This document shows positions 1 through 7,552 of a stretch of 34,368 bases of DNA, in pieces (the stretch's first letter is position 1; each line of letters begins with the position of its first letter). A program made the translations under genes and the position numbers. This stretch comes from a virus: positions 1 to 34,368 of the IMG/VR virus record IMGVR_UViG_3300027771_000047; one strand, written 5' to 3'. The notes under the pieces are model-generated. The model was not told the origin of the DNA. It did not search any database and worked only from the letters and a program-made list of their open reading frames with translations.

Positions 1-643
1 CTTTAATAGTACACGACTTAACATCAAATGTCAACCTAAACATCATCAACGCAGTTACATCATTAGTGAATAATTGAATTTCATCCCACCACACACTTGA
101 TGAATTATCTGGCATTGCATTATTAATCCATGATTGCATTTGTGAAGCGCGTTTCATTCTCTCGTTATGACGTGATGGTGCAAAACCAGAATTTGATGGT
201 GCAAAACCTGGACTATCCAAAATAATCTTCACACTGTATACATACTTGCCATAGTAAATTTGTTTTCTAATTACCTGTGTAATTTCTTTATTGTTAATCA
301 TATCTAAATGAGCTTGATTTTTAGGAGTCTTTACTTCAAGCAATTCAAAGTTATGCGTATTCTTAGAAGTGATGTTTAATAGTGCATCACATGATTCTTT
401 ATCAGATACATTGAAATATACACGCAAACTATTACCTTCATAATAACTGTGCTGGTTAACTACTTTGACGTTTTTCATAGTTTTATTAAGTACAGATTTC
501 AATGCTTGACATCTACCATACACCGTTGCCGCACTGCTACGATCAGATGATTTAGTCGTAGAAATAAAAGCAACTGAATCAAACCCATAACATAATTTAG
601 TCTGCATCTTCCATACACGATATTTTAAAAATTCTTTGTTCAT
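1..643 (-). CDS. Hypothetical protein, 3' end outside window
   Basis: An open frame runs from an ATG at 643 to the window edge without a stop (214 codons visible), so the C-terminus is missing. I do not recognise the family. The visible protein is basic and polar with no signal peptide or membrane segment. A short internal duplication repeats GFAPS (around 180-230 on the plus strand, the 14-base unit GATGGTGCAAAACC occurring twice, 24 bases apart). Near the visible end it has the segment TALMMFRLTFDV, which resembles a short motif in the peptides at 22853-22906 and 22903-23118. It is the last visible gene of the uvsW transcription unit, 8 bases after the 166-aa gene, so it is probably expressed early. 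That it is a real gene is supported by the long open frame and tight spacing; the function is unknown. Confidence 0.7.
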   Translation of the reverse strand, partial: MNKEFLKYRVWKMQTKLCYGFDSVAFISTTKSSDRSSAATVYGRCQALKSVLNKTMKNVKVVNQHSYYEGNSLRVYFNVSDKESCDALLNITSKNTHNFELLEVKTPKNQAHLDMINNKEITQVIRKQIYYGKYVYSVKIILDSPGFAPSNSGFAPSRHNERMKRASQMQSWINNAMPDNSSSVWWDEIQLFTNDVTALMMFRLTFDVKSCTIK

Positions 644-651
644 AACTACTC

Positions 652-1152
652 CTAGATCAATTCACTGATGTCCAACACTTCTGGGATCTTGTTTACTTCT
701 TTAATCAGATAGATACACTCAGGATTATCCCCATCACACAATGGTACTGACAATATATGACCAAACTTTAGTTTTGGTGCGTGCCATTTTACATCTGTAA
801 ATACATTAACAATATTAACATCAAGATATTTTGGACTATAGCCCGTCAGTGGGTTCATCGCAAGTGTAGTGAAACCCCTGTCATTTAATCCCATCAAACT
901 AATCACTTCTGGATTACCCACTTCTGGGTCGCAGATAATAATACTCCAATCTAAAGGTACATTGATCGTATATTCACCAACTTGCAACACTGCTGCTGGA
1001 CTGTAAAAACTTTCTAAAAAGATCAATGGAATGAAAAAATAATCCACGTTCTTTGGGTCACTGTAATCTAATACACCATATCGTAGATCATCTACCAATT
1101 CTGGCACATCATCCAATTCGTATGTTTTGTTCTCTACTGTTAGAATTTTCAT
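652..1152 (-). CDS. Hypothetical protein (166 aa) downstream of uvsW
   Basis: This complete 166-aa frame starts with ATG after a purine-rich leader (AAAGAGAAC) and lies 15 bases downstream of the uvsW stop. It is therefore probably co-transcribed with uvsW from the promoter at 2651-2679. The protein is acidic, with alternating hydrophobic strands and no obvious transmembrane helix, signal peptide, P-loop or metal motif. I do not recognise the family. Compact beta-rich composition (for example YFFIPLIFLESFY near residue 40 and WSIIICDPEVG near 70) suggests a small globular domain. The position in a recombination and replication cluster hints at an early role in DNA metabolism, but this is inference from context only. 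Confidence 0.7.
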   Translation of the reverse strand: MKILTVENKTYELDDVPELVDDLRYGVLDYSDPKNVDYFFIPLIFLESFYSPAAVLQVGEYTINVPLDWSIIICDPEVGNPEVISLMGLNDRGFTTLAMNPLTGYSPKYLDVNIVNVFTDVKWHAPKLKFGHILSVPLCDGDNPECIYLIKEVNKIPEVLDISELI

Positions 1153-1167
1153 ATTTTGTTCTCTTTG

Positions 1168-2604
1168 TTATTTGTAGTCAACTTTCTCTATTGAGAACGG
1201 ATAATTTGCTTCTTTATAAAACTTTTTGCGTTCAGTCAAATGACGCTTACTGAACTTTGCTGTACTAGTGAAATCATATATTTCCACAAAGTCCTTATCA
1301 TCTGCTCTACGAACACCACGACCAATTGATTGTATTACACGCACGAAACTCTTCCCAGGCTCAATCAATACCATGTTAAAGATGCGTGGGATGTTTAATC
1401 CAACTGCTGCTACACCATATGTCGCAATAGTAATACTATTAGTCGCTTCATTAATTTCATCGTATGCGTCTTTACGATCTGTAGACTTCATTGCTCCCTT
1501 AACGAAAGTAGTATCACCGCCAATATGCTCAACTAACATTTCGCCTGCTTTGATGCGATCAACCAATACCAGAGTATTACCAGATTGTGATATTGTCTTT
1601 ATTAAATTACCCATGTAACTGATGCGTTGTGGATTTGTTGTCAAAAATGTCAGTTCACTTTGATAATTAGTATAGTCGGTATTTTCTTTCATCTGTACAA
1701 TATTAACATGACAATTACTTAGTACGCCCATATCTTGTAATTCTGATGCTGCTAACTTATTAACTACATTACCCAAACTAACTTGTAATGTCATTTGTTC
1801 ATTTTCTGCTTTTGGTATTGTGCCTGTCAATCCCCATCGTAGAGGTATATTAGCAAATTCTTTAGTTAGCATGTCTTTTAGTACATCTGCTTTCGCTTGG
1901 TGAACTTCGTCAACTATGATACAAACTACATCTTCTGCAAAGTCTTGTAGACTCCAATCCTGCTCACCATTCTTGAATCGTTTACGAATGACGTTAAGAC
2001 TCTGCCATGTACAAATGGTATGGGTACGACCAAATTCTTTTTTGTCACCAAAGTACACACCAACATCAAGTCCAAGATTAATATAATCTGCACATGTTTG
2101 ATTCACCAAATCTTTATTTGGTACAATAACAATAGAGCGACCATACTTTTCTGCTTTGTAACTCAATGCTGCGGTGATTAATGTCTTACCAGCACCAGTT
2201 GCAATCTCTTGTAGACACTGGGGTGTTTCTATAAACTTGTTGACGATATCAATCTGATAATCACGTAGTGTAACAGGATCACCAGCAAACCGATGCTTCT
2301 CGGGCCATACCTTATGCTGGAATGTAGATTCGTCTACCAAGTCAAACTCAAGATCATGAAGTGTACGTCGATCTTCAAGATCAATCTTATAACCATCTTC
2401 TATGATAATAGGAATCGCCGTCTCTAATAGACTGACAAATGTAATACCACCAATGGTAAAATATCGTTCACACCCATCCCATCTACCTAATTTATAGGAA
2501 GGAACATGTCGCGCATAAGGCAAGAAAAACTTAAACTTTGCCTCTAGTTTTTTTCTAGTGGTAAGTTCAAGTCCCTCAATCTTTGCATTGACTTCGTCTT
2601 TCAA
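1168..2604 (-). CDS. uvsW: UvsW-like superfamily 2 DNA/RNA helicase
   Basis: This is a helicase of the T4 UvsW type, which unwinds R-loops and branched DNA and moves the phage from origin-dependent to recombination-dependent replication. Numbered from the TTG at 2604, it shows Walker A ATGAGKT (135-141), the DEVH box (232-235), motif III LTGT (259-262) and motif VI QSIGRGVRR (around 424). An N-terminal substrate-recognition domain of about 100 residues precedes the helicase core, as in UvsW. Length (478 aa) is close to the T4 protein. The start is uncertain. The TTG has no ribosome site nearby, but an in-frame ATT at 2625 has GGAG seven bases upstream and would add seven residues forming a beta-strand like the UvsW N-terminus. 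The promoter at 2651-2679 lies just upstream. Confidence 0.93.
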   Translation of the reverse strand: MKDEVNAKIEGLELTTRKKLEAKFKFFLPYARHVPSYKLGRWDGCERYFTIGGITFVSLLETAIPIIIEDGYKIDLEDRRTLHDLEFDLVDESTFQHKVWPEKHRFAGDPVTLRDYQIDIVNKFIETPQCLQEIATGAGKTLITAALSYKAEKYGRSIVIVPNKDLVNQTCADYINLGLDVGVYFGDKKEFGRTHTICTWQSLNVIRKRFKNGEQDWSLQDFAEDVVCIIVDEVHQAKADVLKDMLTKEFANIPLRWGLTGTIPKAENEQMTLQVSLGNVVNKLAASELQDMGVLSNCHVNIVQMKENTDYTNYQSELTFLTTNPQRISYMGNLIKTISQSGNTLVLVDRIKAGEMLVEHIGGDTTFVKGAMKSTDRKDAYDEINEATNSITIATYGVAAVGLNIPRIFNMVLIEPGKSFVRVIQSIGRGVRRADDKDFVEIYDFTSTAKFSKRHLTERKKFYKEANYPFSIEKVDYK

Positions 2605-2650
2605 TATAATTGTTGCAGTTTTAATCGTTGTTCTCCAATTTGTTTTACTT

Positions 2651-2679
2651 ATTATAGCATCAAACTACAACAATGTCAA
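2651..2679 (-). promoter_or_regulatory. Sigma-70 type early promoter for uvsW
   Basis: On the minus strand TTGACA (2679-2674) is followed by a 17-base spacer and TATAAT (2656-2651), an exact match to the bacterial housekeeping consensus. The -35 box overlaps the TGA stop codon of the upstream gene (2676-2678), so the promoter sits at the gene boundary. It would give a uvsW leader of only about 20-40 bases. Host RNA polymerase use is inferred from the consensus. Confidence 0.85.
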
Positions 2680-3326
2680 ATGATATTGTTGCTTCTCCAT
2701 ATATTAATAAAGAATTTCATTGTATCAATATCAATAACCGCATTAATACCAAATATTTTTTCTGACCAAACACTAATCTCTTTCATTGTTGTTGTAGTAT
2801 TGGTTATGAATAAATCATATGGGTCTATAACTAACACATCTACTTCGTCTAATACATGCAACTGTCTATCAAGTCGTTCATTCATATCATCAAATGATGG
2901 TCGTAGTGCATTGCCTAAATTTAGTTTCTTGTTTCGGATATTTTTAAAATATTCATGACTTTCTAGTGTGAGTGATCTTAGTACTATTATACATGACTCA
3001 TTCCATATGTCACACTTGTCATTTACAAACTTTTTAACTAATTTATCATCCCATGTTGAATCAGGATGAAAATAAAACATATGGTCACGACTAATATTGA
3101 TTTGATCAGGGTGGAAATGAAACTGTGATTGATCTATAGTCGCTTCACCATTCCATTCGTCTATTACATGAAATGGTGTGCTTTTACCATCTACCATTCT
3201 CCAACGATTATTGCTGTTTACATACACAGATGTTGGTACATATGATTCATTTTGACCTAAGATCCAGGCAAGGAATTCACCTCCTAATCCTGGATCATAT
3301 ACAACAGTTAATAACCTATTATACAT
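2676..3326 (-). CDS. Sulfotransferase-like P-loop protein (tentative)
   Basis: This is a 216-aa protein whose ATG overlaps the end of the AAA ATPase gene by 8 bases, indicating translational coupling. Residues 8-23 (VVYDPGLGGEFLAWIL) resemble the strand, glycine-rich loop and helix that bind the PAPS 5'-phosphate in sulfotransferase-like proteins. Near the C-terminus VLVIDPYDLF followed by an amphipathic helix resembles the D-Y-x-D-L-F region of that fold. No classical Walker A lysine is visible, so it is not a standard kinase. Many phages encode such proteins with unknown acceptors. The assignment is by pattern only. Alternatives are another P-loop-fold nucleotide-binding protein or an inactive paralogue. 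Confidence 0.45.
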   Translation of the reverse strand: MYNRLLTVVYDPGLGGEFLAWILGQNESYVPTSVYVNSNNRWRMVDGKSTPFHVIDEWNGEATIDQSQFHFHPDQINISRDHMFYFHPDSTWDDKLVKKFVNDKCDIWNESCIIVLRSLTLESHEYFKNIRNKKLNLGNALRPSFDDMNERLDRQLHVLDEVDVLVIDPYDLFITNTTTTMKEISVWSEKIFGINAVIDIDTMKFFINIWRSNNII

Positions 3327-4203
3327 TAGACTTCATACAAGTGATTTCTGCCATACGCTGCCATTTGTCACTTTTGGTTTTACGCAAGTCTGCAATTTTA
3401 CCTACCATACGTAGACTAATCTCGCGCATACGATCTTTATTTACTTCAACAAAGTCAACAATTTCATTTTGCTCTTCTTCTGAAAAACCATACTCTTCTA
3501 GCATACCATCCTTGACAACTTGACGACAACGCAATAGACGCTCACGTGTACTGTTCATAGTCAAATCAAGATAGTGACAACGAGACATAATTGCATCTAA
3601 GTGATCTTTGATCTTACCACGAACTTTATCAAATTTTAGGTTAGTGATGAAAATAACAGAACCTTTAAATTCAAATGACTCAGGAATTCCTTCACGGCGT
3701 AATGCAGAACTTTCAGTGTTCCAAGAAATCCTACGCTTCTTTGAACTATCTAACGCTGCTTTAAGCAAGTTCAATGATAATTCGTCATACAACACAGAGT
3801 CGCAATCATCTAACACCAATACATTGTTTGCATCAGCATAACGATATAGCAACTTGTATAAACCGATTGCAGAGGCAGCGCCTTTCTCAATGCCAAATCG
3901 CGATACTGCACCACGTAACTTATCAAACAATGAATTCTTTTCAATAATATTCTCAACACCGAATGACTTGCCAACTCCCGGAGGACCTGTTACTACCATT
4001 CCGCGAATATCACCATCTACTGACATTTGTGTCATTTCATCTAAGATACCAAATCGTTCGCGTAGACGCTCAACAATCTGTTCATCAGTTTCAGTAGTCA
4101 CAGTTTCAGTAGTATCAATCTCGATGATAGATTTTGCTGCATTCTTACGAGGACGACCTGCTGTTTTGCGTGTAGTAGTTAATTTGATTGTTTGAGTAGT
4201 CAT
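3319..4203 (-). CDS. AAA-family ATPase with N-terminal AT-hook-like segment
   Basis: This 294-aa single-domain AAA+ ATPase has Walker A GPPGVGKS (73-80), Walker B VLVLDDCD (128-135), a sensor-1 asparagine in FITN (around 188) and a likely arginine finger or sensor arginine in MSRCH (around 208). The N-terminal 40 residues are basic and Thr-rich and contain GRPRK (17-21), the core of an AT-hook, suggesting DNA association. The catalytic core resembles the AAA_5/MoxR-like ATPases common in T4-like phages of aquatic bacteria. Its role there is not established; remodelling of replication or packaging complexes is possible. It is the first gene behind a consensus promoter (4240-4269) and is coupled to the sulfotransferase-like gene. 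The ATPase assignment is secure, the role is not. Confidence 0.85.
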   Translation of the reverse strand: MTTQTIKLTTTRKTAGRPRKNAAKSIIEIDTTETVTTETDEQIVERLRERFGILDEMTQMSVDGDIRGMVVTGPPGVGKSFGVENIIEKNSLFDKLRGAVSRFGIEKGAASAIGLYKLLYRYADANNVLVLDDCDSVLYDELSLNLLKAALDSSKKRRISWNTESSALRREGIPESFEFKGSVIFITNLKFDKVRGKIKDHLDAIMSRCHYLDLTMNSTRERLLRCRQVVKDGMLEEYGFSEEEQNEIVDFVEVNKDRMREISLRMVGKIADLRKTKSDKWQRMAEITCMKSNV

Positions 4204-4239
4204 GGTTTAGATTCCTATCTAATTAATTAATGAAGTTCT

Positions 4240-4269
4240 ATTATACAGTAAGATGTATTGGTTTGTCAA
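4240..4269 (-). promoter_or_regulatory. Sigma-70 type early promoter for the AAA ATPase gene
   Basis: Minus-strand TTGACA (4269-4264), an 18-base spacer and TATAAT (4245-4240). It gives a leader of roughly 30 bases before the ATG at 4203. The leader contains AATTAATTAATT-type sequence followed by a weak ribosome site (ATAGGAAT). Confidence 0.82.
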
Positions 4270-4272
4270 GGG

Positions 4273-4491
4273 TTATTTGAAATATAATGCAAATGATGTT
4301 GCATACTTCTTAACGATATACGACTGTGGTCGTTTATATGCTGCATTTGAAGGACCGCGATACTTATAACGAAACTTCCCAGGATATTGACGCTGTACAT
4401 CATCTACATACATCATTGGGATACCTTTTGCAAAACTGCTCTCTTTAGGTGATGTTTCAAAAATCTGCAATATTGAATCAAGTTGTGTCAT
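4273..4491 (-). CDS. Small hypothetical protein (72 aa)
   Basis: This 72-aa basic protein starts with an ATG at 4491, just downstream of a consensus promoter (4527-4555), and ends right before the promoter of the AAA gene. It is therefore a short, probably monocistronic early unit. No known motif is visible; the C-terminal half is rich in Tyr, Lys and Arg (for example KYRGPSNAAYKRPQSYIVKKY), suggesting nucleic-acid or protein contact. The leader is nearly identical to that of the 95-aa gene at 24851-25138. Small host-directed early proteins are typical at such positions in T4-like phages, but no function can be assigned from sequence. Confidence 0.65.
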   Translation of the reverse strand: MTQLDSILQIFETSPKESSFAKGIPMMYVDDVQRQYPGKFRYKYRGPSNAAYKRPQSYIVKKYATSFALYFK

Positions 4492-4526
4492 AATTTTCTC
4501 GCTCTTCTTTATTAACTTACTTAACT

Positions 4527-4555
4527 ATTATAGCAAGGATCATTGCTTTTGTCAA
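4527..4555 (-). promoter_or_regulatory. Sigma-70 type early promoter (leader cassette copy A)
   Basis: Minus-strand TTGACA (4555-4550), 17-base spacer, TATAAT (4532-4527). The surrounding interval 4490-4556, including the whole 5' leader down to the start codon, closely matches 25137-25206, so this is one copy of a duplicated promoter-leader cassette. Confidence 0.87.
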
Positions 4556-4569
4556 GTGTTTATCCATAA

Positions 4570-4593
4570 AAAAACCCACAAATGTGGGTTTTT
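4570..4593 (-). terminator. Rho-independent terminator closing the ssb-uvsX-uvsY operon
   Basis: The inverted repeat AAAAACCCACA / TGTGGGTTTTT lies 8 bases past the uvsY stop. On the minus strand it is a GC-centred hairpin followed by seven T residues (4574-4568). The plus strand is also T-rich after the stem, so it could work both ways. The same CCCAC/GTGGG stem is used after the sheath gene at 18862-18880. Confidence 0.85.
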
Positions 4594-4601
4594 ATTTTTT
4601 A

Positions 4602-5060
4602 TTATAGTGTTGCGTCTTCTAATCCCGCACATCGTAACTTAATTACGTTAGTGAGTTGCCATTGCTTCACTTCAAGTGCTTTGATAACGCCCATGAACTT
4701 ATTTCTAACCATTGAAAATTCAACAATAAGATGCTGTAAATCAACTACATCAGGCTCACCATCAACAAATGCTTTCGCGTCTGCTGACGTTAATGCGCGT
4801 TGGTAATGCTCAGTAAAGTGTCTAAACTTCTGACTGCGCAATTTGCGCATTTCAGTATTTAAAAATTCAAGTATCGCTTCTGTCTCTTGTAGTTGGTTGA
4901 AACGATGTTCAACGATGCCCGGAATATCACGACTGTGCTTTTCCAAGGAACCTTTCATACTACATTCAAACTTAGCCTCTGAAACTTGTATTTCATAATG
5001 TGAAATAGCATTTACTATCTCTGACAAATCTCCAGTGACCTTGCGATACCATTTACTCAT
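4602..5060 (-). CDS. uvsY: UvsY-like recombination mediator
   Basis: This 152-aa all-helical protein lies two genes downstream of uvsX and just before the operon terminator. UvsY displaces gp32 and loads UvsX onto single-stranded DNA. The layout fits the family: an N-terminal helical region, a central HYQRAL-containing segment like the YYSG region of T4 and cyanophage UvsY, then a long helix ending in QWQLTNVIKLRCAGLEDA, corresponding to the conserved C-terminal helix. T4 UvsY is 137 aa. Overall divergence from T4 is large. I rely on the resemblance to UvsY forms I recall from marine T4-like phages and on synteny with ssb and uvsX. The alternative is a different helical mediator at the same locus. 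Confidence 0.75.
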   Translation of the reverse strand: MSKWYRKVTGDLSEIVNAISHYEIQVSEAKFECSMKGSLEKHSRDIPGIVEHRFNQLQETEAILEFLNTEMRKLRSQKFRHFTEHYQRALTSADAKAFVDGEPDVVDLQHLIVEFSMVRNKFMGVIKALEVKQWQLTNVIKLRCAGLEDATL

Positions 5061-5066
5061 TTAAGT

Positions 5067-5315
5067 TTAATCCCACTCTTCTTCTTCGTCTGTATCTACA
5101 TCTTCTTCGTGTTCAATGTATTCATCAACACTAGTTTGAAGATATTTATCATGCTCACTGATCTGTTCTGCATTACCAGCAATATCAAATCCATATTGAT
5201 CTAATATTTGTAGAAAATGTTCTGCGAAATTTCCGCGCTCTTTTTCTACAACACTAGACCTTGCAGCATCATACATGGCAATGATAAATTCTAAATCATT
5301 ATCACTCAGACTCAT
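5067..5315 (-). CDS. Small acidic protein between uvsX and uvsY
   Basis: This 82-aa protein starts within the last four bases of uvsX (ATGA overlap) and ends 6 bases before uvsY, so all three are translationally linked. It is strongly acidic, with a C-terminal run of Glu and Asp residues (roughly 68-81). There is no transmembrane segment or known motif; the N-terminal 50 residues are predicted helical. Acidic tails in single-stranded-DNA-metabolism proteins, including gp32, often serve as protein interaction sites or DNA mimics. A role in modulating UvsX or UvsY assembly is a reasonable inference from position but has no direct support. Confidence 0.7.
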   Translation of the reverse strand: MSLSDNDLEFIIAMYDAARSSVVEKERGNFAEHFLQILDQYGFDIAGNAEQISEHDKYLQTSVDEYIEHEEDVDTDEEEEWD

Positions 5316-6403
5316 TGATCATCCCCTTCGGTAACTAATTCATCACCACTAGAATCTAAGATCGCTTCTGGTTGTTGTTCCCACTCGCGCATCATGATAT
5401 CTAGACAATCATCTGTATTCTTTGACCATGCTTTACGGAACTTCTTAATAACTTCGCCAGTTACGGGACTAATGTACTCAAGACTGTTACCAGACTTTTT
5501 AAGTGCACCTTTCGCTTCAAAGAATTCAGTCAATCCACTGTAAGGACTCATACCAGTATCATATGGAATTTCTACTTGTACACTCTCAAATGGTTTAGCA
5601 TAACGTGTCTTCATTATCTTACACGCTGCACGAATACCATTTACAGTAGTCGTTTTGTTACCATCTTCGTCAACTTTTAACTTCAATTTACGCATTGCGA
5701 TTACAATTGAACTTGCGTAGATAAATCCTTGACCACCAGAGATTTTATCATCGGGATCAAACATATCTTGTGATGCATAGGTGTGATTCGTAGCAAGTAA
5801 ACCTACATTGTATTCACCTAACATATTTACAGTGTTACGAACAAGTGAGGTTAGTGCTTTAGGTTTGCGACCTAAGTCACCTTTCATGTCGCCTGCTTCA
5901 AACTGCTTAACATCGGTAGGTGTTAATAACATACCTAGACTGTCTACAACGAATAAGATTTTAGGACGATCTGCTGGCTCTTTATCACCATGCTCAGTCT
6001 TGTAATCTTTCATCAAGTCAGACATAATTTTAGCAACATCATCAATCATTGCTACGTTCAACTTCATCAATTTTTCTTCACTCGTATCTACACCTAATGC
6101 ATGTAACCATGCTTCGTCTAGTGCATTTTCTGAGTCAATTAGAACAACATAAATATCTTGCTCTTGTGCATGACGAATAATGTTTCCCGAAGCAATATAT
6201 GATTTCCCTGCTCCAGATTCGCCTGCTAGTACTGTTACTTTACCTAGTGGGATACCTTTATCAAAGTCTCCGCTAATTAGTTTGTTTAATGTAAAATTAC
6301 CTGTTGAAATCCAAGTATCAGGATCGTGAAATCCAGTGCTTAGACCAGGAACCGCCTTGGTAATACTCCGACGGAACTTAGACACATCAAATGGTCTTGC
6401 CAT
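5312..6403 (-). CDS. uvsX: UvsX RecA-like recombinase
   Basis: The phage RecA homologue forms ATP-dependent filaments on single-stranded DNA and catalyses strand exchange for recombination-dependent replication and repair. From the ATG at 6403 it is 363 aa, close to T4 UvsX. Walker A is GESGAGKS (61-68) and Walker B is ILFVVDSLGM (149-158). The segment around AMRKLKLK and the ISGGQG region match the RecA-fold core with its DNA-binding loops, and an acidic C-terminus is present. I chose the ATG at 6403 because AAGGAG (6415-6410) lies six bases upstream. An in-frame ATG at 6430 would place that site inside the gene and overlap the hairpin at 6423-6443. It follows ssb by 50 bases and is coupled to the 82-aa gene. 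Confidence 0.95.
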   Translation of the reverse strand: MARPFDVSKFRRSITKAVPGLSTGFHDPDTWISTGNFTLNKLISGDFDKGIPLGKVTVLAGESGAGKSYIASGNIIRHAQEQDIYVVLIDSENALDEAWLHALGVDTSEEKLMKLNVAMIDDVAKIMSDLMKDYKTEHGDKEPADRPKILFVVDSLGMLLTPTDVKQFEAGDMKGDLGRKPKALTSLVRNTVNMLGEYNVGLLATNHTYASQDMFDPDDKISGGQGFIYASSIVIAMRKLKLKVDEDGNKTTTVNGIRAACKIMKTRYAKPFESVQVEIPYDTGMSPYSGLTEFFEAKGALKKSGNSLEYISPVTGEVIKKFRKAWSKNTDDCLDIMMREWEQQPEAILDSSGDELVTEGDDQ

Positions 6404-6422
6404 TTTATTCTCCTTGAAAAAT

Positions 6423-6443
6423 GGGAGCAAAGAACTTGCTCCC
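6423..6443 (-). terminator. Hairpin between ssb and uvsX (attenuator or terminator-like)
   Basis: A perfect 8-bp stem, GGGAGCAA / TTGCTCCC with a 5-base loop, lies between the ssb stop and the uvsX ribosome site. On the minus strand it is followed by ATTTTT, so it looks like a partial intrinsic terminator. It would lower uvsX transcription relative to ssb, or stabilise the 3' end of ssb mRNA. Confidence 0.6.
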
Positions 6444-6453
6444 TATTGGTTGC

Positions 6454-7458
6454 TTATGCGTTAGCACCAGACTTGCGATTGCGAATTGCTGCAAGAATAT
6501 CTTGTGCATTTGCTTTAGGTTTTTCTTCTGAACTTGCTGCTTCTGGTACAGGATCTGCTTTAAAAGGGATTTCATCAGATGTAATCTCCTTCTCTGCGGC
6601 AGGCGTGCTACTAGACTGTGCAGGTGTGCTACTAGACTGCGAAGGCTTAGATGTTGGTGCATCTACACCCCATGGGCGGTAGTAATTACCCCACTTCTCA
6701 TTATCGTATAACTGACCATCGACAGATGCTTCAAACATCTCGACCATTGCATCTAAATGCGCTTGATCAGGCTTCTTAGGTAGGAAATCAGATAGATTAA
6801 ATAATCCATTTGTTTCAACTGCATCTAGTTCATCTTGATTTAGACTACGCTCACGCCTTGCCCAGTTAGAAGTACTATAATCAGCCCACTTACCATTCTG
6901 ACCTTTGACTACTTTAAAGTCTGTACCTTGATCATAATCAGTAGGTAATGATGTGAAATCTACGTCCATTAACGCTGCGCTGATTACCTTAAAGATTTGA
7001 GGTGAAATCATGAAACGACGGATTGGATTTTCGGGTGCTTCTTCAACTAGATCACTTTCAGTGACAAAGCCTTGAAACAAGTATGACTTTTTCTTCCAAT
7101 ACTTACGCGCAACATCTTCCAAAGAAGGATCTTTGAACCATTGACGTAATTCAGAATGAATAGGACAGGTTGTTTTTTCATCATCGTACATTTCAATACA
7201 AGGTACTTGAATTGTTACGGGTTTTGATTCATCACCACCTTTTACGCCTGCAAATTCTAAACGAATCATTTCACGCTTCAACCAAAAGAATGGGTTGTTC
7301 GTGTCTCCGTCAGGTAAAAATCGTAGTGATGCTGATGTGTTGTCTGGAATACTCCAGTGAGGAAAGACAGTGTTGTCTTTATTGGTGTTTGACTTAGTTC
7401 CAGATGAACGTGAGTCTTGTTCAAGCAATTTTGCTCGGATTTCTGCTAATGATGCCAT
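6454..7458 (-). CDS. 32: Single-stranded DNA-binding protein, T4 gene 32 type
   Basis: This gp32-type protein coats single-stranded DNA during replication and recombination. It is 334 aa (T4: 301). The N-terminus (about 1-20, with basic residues) would be the cooperativity arm. The core contains the zinc-region remnant C87-x10-C98-x2-H101, a variant of the T4 His/Cys site in which I cannot place a clear fourth ligand, followed by aromatic-rich segments (KYWKKKSYLFQGF). A flexible linker from about 265 contains a tandem SSSTPAQSSSTPA repeat and acidic residues. The C-terminus, however, ends in ILAAIRNRKSGANA rather than a purely acidic tail. The start has GGAG eight bases upstream. It is the first gene of the operon behind the promoter at 7553-7581, with a structured leader. 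Confidence 0.93.
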   Translation of the reverse strand: MASLAEIRAKLLEQDSRSSGTKSNTNKDNTVFPHWSIPDNTSASLRFLPDGDTNNPFFWLKREMIRLEFAGVKGGDESKPVTIQVPCIEMYDDEKTTCPIHSELRQWFKDPSLEDVARKYWKKKSYLFQGFVTESDLVEEAPENPIRRFMISPQIFKVISAALMDVDFTSLPTDYDQGTDFKVVKGQNGKWADYSTSNWARRERSLNQDELDAVETNGLFNLSDFLPKKPDQAHLDAMVEMFEASVDGQLYDNEKWGNYYRPWGVDAPTSKPSQSSSTPAQSSSTPAAEKEITSDEIPFKADPVPEAASSEEKPKANAQDILAAIRNRKSGANA

Positions 7459-7473
7459 TGTTACTTCTCCATG

Positions 7474-7536
7474 TGCCTTAGTTTTGTTTTAGGTATTTTG
7501 CGGACTATTCCGCTAATACAAGTTTGCCTTAGTTTT
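7474..7536 (-). promoter_or_regulatory. Structured ssb leader: direct repeats flanking a hairpin
   Basis: The 12-base element AAAACTAAGGCA (minus strand) occurs at 7536-7525 and again at 7485-7474, just before the ssb ribosome site. Between them is a perfect 5-bp hairpin, GCGGA-ATAG-TCCGC (7513-7500). T4 gene 32 mRNA carries a pseudoknot operator to which gp32 binds to repress its own translation. This leader is a candidate for the same job, though I cannot draw a convincing pseudoknot. The rest of 7459-7678 holds the promoter and AT-rich sequence with no convincing gene. Confidence 0.45.
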
Positions 7537-7552
7537 ATTACTTAGCCTATAC

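Noticed and set aside
6404-6430. Longer uvsX start at 6430
   Set aside because: The ribosome site AAGGAG would fall within the gene and the start would lie in the hairpin; the ATG at 6403 is properly spaced.
6405-6662. Minus-strand frame overlapping the ssb C-terminus and uvsX start
   Set aside because: It shadows ssb coding sequence in another frame; low-complexity Leu/Gln/Lys composition.
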